Notes under the pieces: generated by a model
Databases searched by the model: none
Seen by the model: only the letters and a program-made list of their open reading frames with translations
What the model was told of the DNA's origin: nothing
Assembly: GCA_023249695.1 (NCBI GenBank)
Contig: JAHFCD010000129.1
Span: 1-6,711, forward strand
Length of the DNA: 6,711 nucleotides
Direction: 5' to 3'
Source of the DNA: Elusimicrobiota bacterium
GTDB taxonomy: Bacteria; Elusimicrobiota; Elusimicrobia; UBA1565; UBA9628
Part shown: positions 1-6,379 of the stretch, piece after piece
How positions within the stretch are numbered: the first letter of the stretch is position 1
How the letters are laid out: each line of letters starts with the position of its first letter
Position numbers and translations under genes: made by a program

Positions 1-74
1 GACTGTTCGGCCATGTGACCTTCACCAAGAGCGAGCGCTCCGTGCTGGCCGCGCTGGCGTCGGACCTACTGTAA
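1..74 (+). CDS. C-terminal end of an unidentified protein (5' end outside window)
   Basis: An open frame enters from the left edge and ends at TAA 72-74, giving 23 visible residues that finish SERSVLAALASDLL. The stop overlaps the ATG of the next gene by one base (TAATG), the usual arrangement of a translationally coupled upstream gene. The amphipathic final helix after a Phe-Thr resembles the last helix of GAF sensory domains (pattern F-t-x-x-[DE]-x-x-x-L-x-x-L-A), and a sensory protein would suit the receiver gene that follows. With so few residues this is only a suggestion. The codons are GC-ending like those of the neighbours, which supports real coding sequence. Confidence 0.6.
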   Translation, partial: LFGHVTFTKSERSVLAALASDLL

Positions 75-466
75 TGGGGAAGGCCGAGCCCGGGGCGGTC
101 CGCCGCAAGATCGTCATCGTCGACGACGACGTCCTGATCCGGGAGACGGTGCGCCTGGCGCTCGATCACGCGGGCTACTACGTCATCGCGGTCGGCGATC
201 CGGGGCGCGCGCTGGCGACCGTGCGGGCCGAGAAGCCGGACCTCGTCATCATGGACCTGTACATGCCGGGCTTCGACGGGCGCGAGCTGATCCGCTCGCT
301 CAAGTCCGATCCCGAGATCGCGGCGACGCCGGTGATCCTGTTCTCGGGCTCCGACGAGGCCATCGACGTCGTCAGCGGCCTGCAGTCCGGCGCCGTCGAG
401 TACCTGGGCAAGCCGATCGACGGCGAGGTCCTGCTCTCGAAAATCCGCCACATCCTGAAGGGCTGA
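74..466 (+). CDS. Stand-alone response regulator receiver (CheY-like) protein
   Basis: This 130-residue protein is a single receiver (REC) domain with no output domain, so it would act in the cytoplasm as a phosphorylation-controlled switch that works by protein contact. All signature residues are visible: beta-1 KIVIVDDD with the acidic pair D17/D18, phospho-acceptor D61 in VIMDLYMPGFDG, the switch Ser S91 after beta-4 (PVILFSG), Y110 as the aromatic switch position, and K113-P114 after beta-5. The length is that of a bare CheY-type domain (about 120 residues) plus a 10-residue N-terminal lead. The ATG at 74 overlaps the preceding stop (TAATG); no clear Shine-Dalgarno is seen, so coupling to the upstream gene is likely. 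It ends one base before valS. The partner kinase cannot be named; a sensor in the truncated upstream gene is an inference. Confidence 0.93.
   Translation: MGKAEPGAVRRKIVIVDDDVLIRETVRLALDHAGYYVIAVGDPGRALATVRAEKPDLVIMDLYMPGFDGRELIRSLKSDPEIAATPVILFSGSDEAIDVVSGLQSGAVEYLGKPIDGEVLLSKIRHILKG
457..462 (+). promoter_or_regulatory. Shine-Dalgarno-like element for valS
   Basis: GAAGGG lies 5 bases before the valS ATG at 468, inside the last codons of the receiver gene. It supports the chosen start and fits translation from a shared transcript. Confidence 0.55.
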
Positions 467-467
467 C

Positions 468-3092
468 ATGCTCGAAAAAGCCTACGATCCGAAGCCGGTG
501 GAGGAAGCGCGTCTGGCCGGCTGGGACGCGGCGAAGCTGTCGCATTCCGAGCCGAGGGGCGAGGGGCGCCCGTTCACGATCGTCATCCCGCCGCCCAACG
601 TGACCGGCGCGCTGCACATCGGCCACGCCCTGAATAACACGATTCAAGATGCGTTTATTAGACATCAGCGCCTGAAAGGCGTTGAGTCGTGCTGGGTCCC
701 GGGGTGCGACCATGGCGGCATCGCGACGCAGAACGTGATGGAGAAGCAGCTCAAGGCCGAAAAGGTGGACCGCCACGCGCTCGGCCGCGACGCGTTCCTC
801 GAGCGCATGCAGCTCTGGACCCGCGACTGCAAAAAAACGATTTTGGGACAACTTCACCGCCTGGGCGCCTCGCTCGACTGGCAGCGTGAGGCGTTCACGA
901 TGGACGAGCCGCGCGCGAAGGCCGTGTATCACGCCTTTAAAACGCTTTGGGAAAGAGGGCTGATCTATCGCGGCGAGCGGCTGGTCAACTGGTGCGTGCG
1001 CTGCGGCACGGCGCTGTCGGACATCGAAGTCGAACGGGAAGAGCGGAAGGGCGCGCTCTACCACATCCATTATAAGAACGCCGACGGGGGGGAGGGGATC
1101 GTCGTCGCCACGACGCGGCCGATCACGATGTTCGGCGACACCGCGGTGGCGGTCAATCCGAAGGATCGGCGCTGGAAGCACATGGTCGGCAAGAACGTGC
1201 TCATACCGTTCATCGATCGGCCGATTCCCGTCATCGAAGACGCTTATGTCGAATTCGAGCTCGGCACCGGCGCCCTCAAAGTGACCCCGGCGCATGATCA
1301 AAACGACTTCGAGCTCGGGGAGCGGCACAAGCTGCCCGCGATCAAGGCCATCGGCCCCGACGGCAAGCTCACCGAGGCGGCCGGGCCCTACGCCGGCCTC
1401 TCGCGCGAGAAGGCGCAGGATCAGGTCGTCGCCGATCTCGAGGCGCAGGGCTATCTCCGCAAGAAGGAAGATCACAAGAGCGCCGTGCAGACGTGCTACC
1501 GGTGCGCGTCCGTGATCGAGCCGCTCCTGTCCCTCCAGTGGTTCGTCAAGCAGACGGAGCTGGCCAAGGCGCCGCTCAAGGCGCTCGACGCGGGCGAGTT
1601 CAAGATCTACCCCAGGAACTGGGAGAAGCCGTACCGCGACTGGCTGGTCAACATGCGGGACTGGTGCGTCTCGCGCCAGATCTGGTGGGGCCATCGCATT
1701 CCGGTCTGGTACAAGGACGGCGAAAAGCCGCTCGTGAGCCTGGAGACGCCCGGCGCGGGCTGGACTCAGGACCCGGACGTGCTCGACACCTGGTTCTCCT
1801 CGGCGCTGTGGCCGCTCGCCGTGTTCGGCTGGCCGGAGAAGACCAAGGATCTCGCCTATTACTACCCGACCTCGACGCTCGTCACCGGCTACGAGATCCT
1901 GTATCTCTGGGTCGCGCGCATGCAGATGATGGGCCACGCTTTCATGGACCAGCCCGCGTTCCCGCACGCCGTGATCCACGGCATCGTGCGCGACAAGAGC
2001 GGCAAGAAGATGTCCAAGTCGCTCGGCAACGTCGTGGACCCGCTGCAGATGATGGACAAGTACGGCACCGACGCGCTGCGCTTCGCGCTGATGGTCCAGG
2101 CCCATCCGGGCAAGGACATCGCCTTCGACGAGCAGACCGTCGTGTCCGCGCGCAACTTCGTCAACAAGCTCTGGAATTCGACGCGGTTCGTCCTGATGAA
2201 CCTGCCCGAGGCGCCGCTGGCCGGCGGCTACAAGCTCGACAAGCTGTCCCATTGCTGCCTGGAGACGGCCGACGCGTGGATTTTGTCGCGCTACCAACAC
2301 GCAATTCAAAGCGCGAAAAATTCTTTAGATGAATACGATCCGGCCGCCGCCGCCGAGGCGCTGTACGTCTTCCTGTGGGACGAGTTCTGCGCCTGGTACA
2401 TCGAGCTCGCCAAGGGCCGGCTCCTGGGCATCGAGGGCGAGGACAAGGACATCGCCCGGACGATCCTGGTGCAGGTGCTCACCGGCTCCCTGAAGGCGCT
2501 TCACCCGATCATGCCGTTCGTCACCGAGGAGATCTACGCCGCGCTGAAGCCGTACGCCGGGGAAACGGCCGAGTTCGTCCTGAAGGGCGGCTACCATAAG
2601 CTCGACTACGACTGGTCCAATCCCGAGGTTGAGAAGGAGATGAGCAAGGTCATGGGCGCGGTGACCTCGATCCGCTCGCTTCGCTCCCAGCTCAACGTTC
2701 CGCCGGGCCTCAAGATCAAGGCCGTCGCCGAGGGCCCGTTCGCGGAGGCCGTGACCGGCAAGCACCGCGCCTACGCGCTGTCGTTGGCCCAGCTCGAGAG
2801 CCTCGAGCCGATGAACGGCGGCCGGCCGGCACAAAGCGCCACCGCGGTCGCCGACGGCGTGACCTTCCACATCCCGCTCGCGGGCGTCATCGATTTCGCC
2901 AAGGAGCGGGAGCGCCTCGCCAAGGACCTCGCGAAGGCCGAGGGCGACATCGAAAAGTGCGAGGCGAAGCTTCGCAACCTGTCCGCCGCCGCGAGCGCGC
3001 CCGCGGACAAGGTCGCCGAGGCCAAGGCGCAGCGCGACGCCGCGCTCGCCCGCCGCGACCGTCTCCAAGAGACGATCGCCGTCCTCTCGTGA
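468..3092 (+). CDS. valS: Valine--tRNA ligase (ValRS)
   Basis: ValRS charges tRNA-Val with valine and hydrolyses mischarged Thr-tRNA-Val; it is cytoplasmic. The protein has 874 residues, within the family range of about 860-950. It opens with LEKAYDPKPVE, typical of ValRS N-termini. The class I signatures are HIGH at residues 50-53, after PPPNVTGAL, and KMSKS at 514-518. The zinc-knuckle cysteines are C176/C179 and C343/C346. The editing (CP1) domain keeps R217, T220, K271, T273, D277 and D280, but its usual TTRPET motif reads TTRPIT (I219). The motif WCVSRQIWWGHRIPVWY begins at 399 and DPDVLDTWFSSALWP lies before KMSKS. The anticodon-binding helical domain spans roughly 600-750, and a charged coiled-coil arm covers about 808-874. 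A GAAGGG Shine-Dalgarno-like element (457-462) lies 5 bases before the ATG. Four patches use AT-rich codons rare elsewhere in the gene. Confidence 0.98.
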   Translation: MLEKAYDPKPVEEARLAGWDAAKLSHSEPRGEGRPFTIVIPPPNVTGALHIGHALNNTIQDAFIRHQRLKGVESCWVPGCDHGGIATQNVMEKQLKAEKVDRHALGRDAFLERMQLWTRDCKKTILGQLHRLGASLDWQREAFTMDEPRAKAVYHAFKTLWERGLIYRGERLVNWCVRCGTALSDIEVEREERKGALYHIHYKNADGGEGIVVATTRPITMFGDTAVAVNPKDRRWKHMVGKNVLIPFIDRPIPVIEDAYVEFELGTGALKVTPAHDQNDFELGERHKLPAIKAIGPDGKLTEAAGPYAGLSREKAQDQVVADLEAQGYLRKKEDHKSAVQTCYRCASVIEPLLSLQWFVKQTELAKAPLKALDAGEFKIYPRNWEKPYRDWLVNMRDWCVSRQIWWGHRIPVWYKDGEKPLVSLETPGAGWTQDPDVLDTWFSSALWPLAVFGWPEKTKDLAYYYPTSTLVTGYEILYLWVARMQMMGHAFMDQPAFPHAVIHGIVRDKSGKKMSKSLGNVVDPLQMMDKYGTDALRFALMVQAHPGKDIAFDEQTVVSARNFVNKLWNSTRFVLMNLPEAPLAGGYKLDKLSHCCLETADAWILSRYQHAIQSAKNSLDEYDPAAAAEALYVFLWDEFCAWYIELAKGRLLGIEGEDKDIARTILVQVLTGSLKALHPIMPFVTEEIYAALKPYAGETAEFVLKGGYHKLDYDWSNPEVEKEMSKVMGAVTSIRSLRSQLNVPPGLKIKAVAEGPFAEAVTGKHRAYALSLAQLESLEPMNGGRPAQSATAVADGVTFHIPLAGVIDFAKERERLAKDLAKAEGDIEKCEAKLRNLSAAASAPADKVAEAKAQRDAALARRDRLQETIAVLS

Positions 3093-3862
3093 GGCTCGCC
3101 GGGCCGGCGGCGCTGCTGCTTCTCGCGGCCGCGGCCGCGGCGCAGTCTCCGATGCCCTACCAGAAGCCGGACGCCGCGGCGGCGCCCGCGGCGGCGCCGC
3201 CCGCCGCGTCCACGGAGACCGTGACGGCCTCGAGCTCCACCGCTCCGACCGACGAGGTCGCCGGCCACGGCTTCAAGGTGGGCGGGACCGCCCCGAAGGC
3301 CAAGCTGTCGCGGCCGATGCACGCGGTGATCCACAAGGAGGCCGCGGATTGGGAGCCGCTCGCGCTGCGCGTGGGCGGCGTCCCCGGCTCGGCCGAGAAC
3401 GCGGTCGCGCTGAAGGTGGTCAAGGTCAAGGGCCGCATGAAGGGCGAGAACACGAAGGCCCGGTCGGCGGCGCGCCTGCACAAAGGGGCGAAGGATTCGC
3501 GCTGGCTCGCCATCTCCCTGTACCCGAAGGCCCTCGAGCGCAAGCGGACGCACTTGGAGCTTCGCTTCCGGATATTCGAGGGCTTCGTCGAGGAGGTCCA
3601 GGCCGCCGCCGTCACCGTGACCGATCGCCGGCGTCCGCCTTCGGCCAAGCTCCTCGACTCGTACGACCTGCGCGAGGAGGGGATCGAATACCAGGAAGAG
3701 CGGCCCGGCTCGGGGCAGTTCGTCGTCGCCGAATTGGACCCGCGTCCGACCGCCGCCGCGGCCAACTCCGGCCGCCTCGAGAAGGCGGAGTTCGCCGACA
3801 AGGATCTGGGCTTCGTGAACCTGTCCTGGTCGGTCAAGGGCGTCCGCGCCCCCGGAAAATAA
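3089..3862 (+). CDS. Secreted Ala/Pro-rich protein of unknown function
   Basis: I do not recognise a family. The GTG at 3089 overlaps the valS stop as GTGA, the standard coupled arrangement, and gives a 257-residue protein. This start is chosen because it begins directly with a signal peptide: MRLAGP, then a Leu/Ala core (residues 7-18), with probable cleavage near AAA-Q at 18/19. No lipobox Cys is present, so the protein should be periplasmic or secreted rather than a lipoprotein. Residues 28-58 form a low-complexity Ala/Pro/Ser/Thr linker. The rest is one apparent domain of about 195 residues, mixed beta-like and strongly charged, with a basic stretch around 111-135 and an acidic, Tyr-containing stretch around 190-205 (SYDLREEGIEYQEE). 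It contains no Cys. Only the overlap with valS links it to translation; no functional link is implied. Confidence 0.85.
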   Translation: MRLAGPAALLLLAAAAAAQSPMPYQKPDAAAAPAAAPPAASTETVTASSSTAPTDEVAGHGFKVGGTAPKAKLSRPMHAVIHKEAADWEPLALRVGGVPGSAENAVALKVVKVKGRMKGENTKARSAARLHKGAKDSRWLAISLYPKALERKRTHLELRFRIFEGFVEEVQAAAVTVTDRRRPPSAKLLDSYDLREEGIEYQEERPGSGQFVVAELDPRPTAAAANSGRLEKAEFADKDLGFVNLSWSVKGVRAPGK

Positions 3863-3867
3863 CGGGC

Positions 3868-3887
3868 GTCTGGTCATTGACAGACCA
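3868..3887. promoter_or_regulatory. Inverted repeats overlapping the -35 box (possible operator)
   Basis: Two interleaved short palindromes surround the -35 hexamer: TGGTC (3871-3875) with GACCA (3883-3887), 7 bases apart, and GTCTG (3868-3872) with CAGAC (3881-3885), 8 bases apart. A dimeric regulator bound here would cover the -35 box. The arms are only 5 bp each and could be chance, so this is a weak candidate. Confidence 0.3.
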
Positions 3888-3905
3888 AAACCGGGACATT
3901 ACAAT
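3877..3905 (+). promoter_or_regulatory. Sigma-70-type promoter, predicted leaderless start
   Basis: TTGACA (3877-3882) is a perfect -35 hexamer. After a 17-bp spacer comes TACAAT (3900-3905), one mismatch from the TATAAT consensus. It sits in the only real intergenic gap of the window and is AT-rich relative to its surroundings. Counting the last base of the -10 box as -7 puts +1 at 3912, the G of the GTG start codon and the first purine after a run of four C. The transcript would therefore have no 5' leader. Confidence 0.8.
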
Positions 3906-3911
3906 AGCCCC

Positions 3912-4415
3912 GTGACGAAAATCCTGGTGTACGACCTCGATCCTCAGTTCCGCGAGGAGCTGAAAAACGCGCTGACCTCGCTCGGCTACGAGGCGGTGCT
4001 CTCCCTGGACGGCTACGGCGTGCTGCCCCTGGCCGAGAAGCACAAGCCGAGCGCCGTCGTCCTCGACTTCAAGCTGCCCGAGGCGGACGGCTTCGAGATT
4101 CTCAAGCGCCTGCGCGCCACCGCGTTCTGCGCGGCGACTCCGATCATTTTCGCGAGCAGCACGCCCAAGTTCGAGATCGAGTTCGTCGTGATGGACGAGC
4201 CCGGCGTCGGCTACATCGACAAGCCGCTCGACCCGAAGCAGCTCAAGGCGACCCTCGAGGCGATGGGCGTGCCGGCGGTGAAGGCGGCGCCGGCGCCCGC
4301 CGCGCGCCCTCCGGCCGCGGACATCCCTCCGCCCGGCGCGCCGCTGACCCCGCCCGTCTTCACCGGCGAGCCCGACCTCGACGGCTCGCGCGACGAGATC
4401 ATCGACCTCGACTAG
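3912..4415 (+). CDS. Response regulator receiver protein with Pro-rich acidic-ended tail
   Basis: This 167-residue protein has a receiver domain (about residues 3-120) and a long tail. Recognisable positions are D8 and D10 in ILVYDLDP, phospho-acceptor D52 in AVVLDFKLPEADGFEIL, S82 after beta-4 (PIIFASS), Y101, and K104-P105 after beta-5. The second residue of the conserved acidic pair, the one equivalent to the Mg-binding Asp13 of CheY, is Leu (L9), so metal binding and phosphorylation may be weak or altered. Residues 122-167 are Ala/Pro-rich with no recognisable output domain and end in DEIIDLD, which looks like a flexible linker with an acidic contact peptide. The GTG start is supported by the predicted transcription start at the same base and by the absence of any Shine-Dalgarno sequence or better start upstream. 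The gene has its own promoter, and its 3' end overlaps the convergent gene by 17 bases. The partner kinase is unknown. Confidence 0.9.
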   Translation: MTKILVYDLDPQFREELKNALTSLGYEAVLSLDGYGVLPLAEKHKPSAVVLDFKLPEADGFEILKRLRATAFCAATPIIFASSTPKFEIEFVVMDEPGVGYIDKPLDPKQLKATLEAMGVPAVKAAPAPAARPPAADIPPPGAPLTPPVFTGEPDLDGSRDEIIDLD

Positions 4416-5631
4416 AGGGTTCCGCGACGGCCTCGGCGCGCGGCCAGCCGAGCGTTCGCGCGACCGCCGCGCAGCGGGTCTTGGCGCCGCGCGGTCCCTC
4501 GGCGCTGCCGCACACGAGGTAAAGCTTCCCGCCGGTCGCGGACCAGTAGTGGTATTCTTCGCCGTCGAACGCGCACGGCGCCGGGATCAGGGGCATCGGC
4601 GCGCCCTTCTCCGCGATTTTCCCGTCGAGGCCGACGGCGAGCCCCTGGGGCGCCAGCATCGGATAGACGAAATGCCTCCCTCCGGGAGCCAGCCCGACGC
4701 GGGGAGGCTGGCCGCCGGGGTGCAGCGAGACGCCGTCCCGAAACGCCATATGGATCTGCGCGCGCTCGGAGACGCCGGTCATGATGACGTCCTGAAACAC
4801 GCGGCCGAGGTCGTCGATCTTGACGCTGCAGTCCGCGCAGCGGTGCATCTCGGCGGGGCGCCCATCCGCGATCAAAGCGTCGTAGCCGTTCTCCGTCTCG
4901 ACCGCGGCGAGGAACGCGCTGTGGGTCCCGTCGGCGCTGAACACCGGGGCGCTCGCGGCGTTGTAGGGGCCGAACGTCGTCTTGTCGATCTCGGCGTAGA
5001 TCAGGCCGTCGGCCCCCGTGTACACGCCCGCGGTTCGGCGCAGGTCGCGGCTCGCCGACGCGGCGGCGTACGCCTTCCGTTCGATCGGCTTGTGATTCCG
5101 GTACAGCCAGGCGCCGCCGCCGAAGTTGACGAAGTACAGAGTCTGCTTCTCGGTGACGGCCAGATGAAACGGAGGCTCCTCGAACGCGGGCCCGATCCCC
5201 TGCGCGGATCCGACGACCCAGCCTTTGGGCGTGCGCGCGACGAAGGCGGCGTTCCCGCCGCGCGGGCTCAGCAGCACGCCGTGTATCTCCGCGTAAACCG
5301 CGCCCGCGCGCCGGCCGTTGAGCGCGGGCGCGACCCCCAGGAGCTTCCCGGCTTTGTCGAGGACGCCGATCGAGTGCAGGAGGATCGAGCCGTTCGCGTT
5401 CAGGGCGCCGGGGCCCGTGAATTCACCTTCGGCGCCTTCGGCCCGGACGCGGCCGTCCACGATCCAGCGGTCCCCGTCCTCGGTGGACTCGAGGTAGGCA
5501 TAATGATAGCCGTCCTCGGACCAGATCGCGCCCGGGGGCGGGTCCTTGCCGGCGTCGTACACGGACAGATCGGCGCGCGCCGCCGCGCAAAGCCCGAGGA
5601 AAAGCGAGGCCGCGAGACTAGCGCTTCGCAA
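4399..5631 (-). CDS. Secreted beta-propeller-like (WD40/TolB-type repeat) protein
   Basis: This 410-residue protein begins with a signal peptide (MRSASLAASLFLGLCAAARA, probable cleavage after residue 20). The body contains degenerate repeats of the type S-x-D-G-x-x-x-A-Y/F-L followed by a V-x-D-G turn: WSEDGYHYAYLES...WIVDG (37-60), LLSPRGGNAAFVAR...WVVG (120-141), VFSADGTHSAFLAA...LIADG (230-257), LAPGGRHFVYPM...VGLDG (314-337) and FDGEEYHYWSA...LYLVC (355-374), with weaker copies near 77 and 157. This is the repeat style of TolB/WD40-like beta-propellers, so an extracytoplasmic scaffold or binding role is likely; no catalytic motif is seen. C353/C374 and C265/C268 could form disulfides. The TTG start is chosen because it begins the signal peptide; it lies 14 bases inside the end of the upstream dioxygenase-like gene, with no clear Shine-Dalgarno. 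The exact family and ligand are unknown. Confidence 0.85.
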   Translation of the reverse strand: MRSASLAASLFLGLCAAARADLSVYDAGKDPPPGAIWSEDGYHYAYLESTEDGDRWIVDGRVRAEGAEGEFTGPGALNANGSILLHSIGVLDKAGKLLGVAPALNGRRAGAVYAEIHGVLLSPRGGNAAFVARTPKGWVVGSAQGIGPAFEEPPFHLAVTEKQTLYFVNFGGGAWLYRNHKPIERKAYAAASASRDLRRTAGVYTGADGLIYAEIDKTTFGPYNAASAPVFSADGTHSAFLAAVETENGYDALIADGRPAEMHRCADCSVKIDDLGRVFQDVIMTGVSERAQIHMAFRDGVSLHPGGQPPRVGLAPGGRHFVYPMLAPQGLAVGLDGKIAEKGAPMPLIPAPCAFDGEEYHYWSATGGKLYLVCGSAEGPRGAKTRCAAVARTLGWPRAEAVAEPSSRGR

Positions 5632-6379
5632 CGGAGGCGGCGTGCTCGAGCATGTCGGACTCGACCGTGTCGAGGAGGTCGTCGCCGATCTCCCACACCT
5701 CGAGGCCCTTCAGCCGGGCGGCGATCTTCTCCGCGAGCTCGTCGGGAATGAACGGCGTCGCCTTGCCGCGCTGATACTCGCTTTCCTTCTCTCCGTACAG
5801 GCCGAGGAAGGTCTTATCCTTGAACCAGGCCTCGCGATTGGAGGACGACTCGAGCTCCTTGAGGAGCTCGGGGCTGGGCTCGCGCTGGACGAACTCGAAG
5901 AAGGTCGCGGTCGGCTTGCCGCCGGGCGTCATCCATTCGCCGCTGAACACCTGGATCAGGTCGTCCTCGGCGTCCTTGAGGATGGGCGTGATGAAGTTGA
6001 CGCCGCGCGCGAGGCAGAACTTGTGGAAGCCGAGGAGGTCGGGCGTGCGCAGAGCGATATGCTGCCAGTGGCAGCCGCCGCCGCGGTTCTTGAGCATCGT
6101 GCGCACGTGAGAGCTTTGCGTCTCGGGCTCGGTGGGCTGGACGACGGCGATGATGGCCTGGTTCGGGACGGCGGGGTTCTTCTCGAGGCCGATGCGCGAG
6201 GCGAAAGTCATCGAGGCCGGCTTCTGCCCCGGCCAGGCTGAACGCTTTTCATAGATGAGGTCTTCCCGGGAGACGCCGAGGATGATCCGGAACAGCGCGT
6301 AGGTCGTCTTGTACAGGTCGGGCTCGACGAGGAAGGTCATGTGGTCGACGACGAAATTGTGGAAAGGCTGCTTCTTCAT
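5618..6379 (-). CDS. VOC-family, HPPD-like iron dioxygenase (single catalytic module)
   Basis: This 253-residue protein resembles the catalytic C-terminal half of 4-hydroxyphenylpyruvate dioxygenase, the Fe(II) enzyme that makes homogentisate from 4-hydroxyphenylpyruvate. A 2-His-1-Glu triad can be placed: H13 in VVDHMTF, H107 in WQHIALRTPDL, and E162 in ATFFEFVQRE. The segments ARGVNFITP (124-132) and DDLIQVFSG (139-147) also follow the HPPD pattern. The usual HPPD is about 350 residues with two VOC modules; here the metal module starts at the N-terminus and the first module is missing. The C-terminal 85 residues (from about 168) diverge and are charged, and the HPPD GGGNF-type loop is not evident. 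Substrate identity is therefore open: HPPD itself, hydroxymandelate synthase or another VOC dioxygenase. The ATG at 6379 is supported by GGAGGT just upstream and by the ATGA overlap with the flavin reductase gene. Confidence 0.82.
   Translation of the reverse strand: MKKQPFHNFVVDHMTFLVEPDLYKTTYALFRIILGVSREDLIYEKRSAWPGQKPASMTFASRIGLEKNPAVPNQAIIAVVQPTEPETQSSHVRTMLKNRGGGCHWQHIALRTPDLLGFHKFCLARGVNFITPILKDAEDDLIQVFSGEWMTPGGKPTATFFEFVQREPSPELLKELESSSNREAWFKDKTFLGLYGEKESEYQRGKATPFIPDELAEKIAARLKGLEVWEIGDDLLDTVESDMLEHAASVAKR

Noticed and set aside
831..837. Run of seven A in valS as a programmed frameshift site
   Set aside because: The zero-frame context is TGC AAA AAA ACG, not a good X XXY YYZ heptamer, and the frame continues as normal ValRS; there is no sign that an alternative product is used.
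372..2309. Long open frame on the minus strand opposite valS (645 codons)
   Set aside because: It is antisense to a certain valS, its composition is the Arg/Ala/Leu/His-rich shadow pattern of GC-rich DNA, and it shows no recognisable domain.
3847..3868. Possible terminator hairpin after the secreted-protein gene (CGCCC with GGGCG)
   Set aside because: The 5-bp stem has a 12-base loop and no T-run after it, so it does not qualify as an intrinsic terminator.
2771..3877. Long minus-strand open frame across the valS end and the secreted-protein gene
   Set aside because: It opposes two plus-strand genes supported by motifs, a signal peptide and overlap architecture; it is Arg/Gly-rich without domain features.
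4549..5751. Plus-strand open frame of about 400 codons opposite the propeller gene
   Set aside because: It is rich in Arg, Ala and Gly without motifs, whereas the minus-strand frame has a signal peptide, repeats and operon-like overlap.
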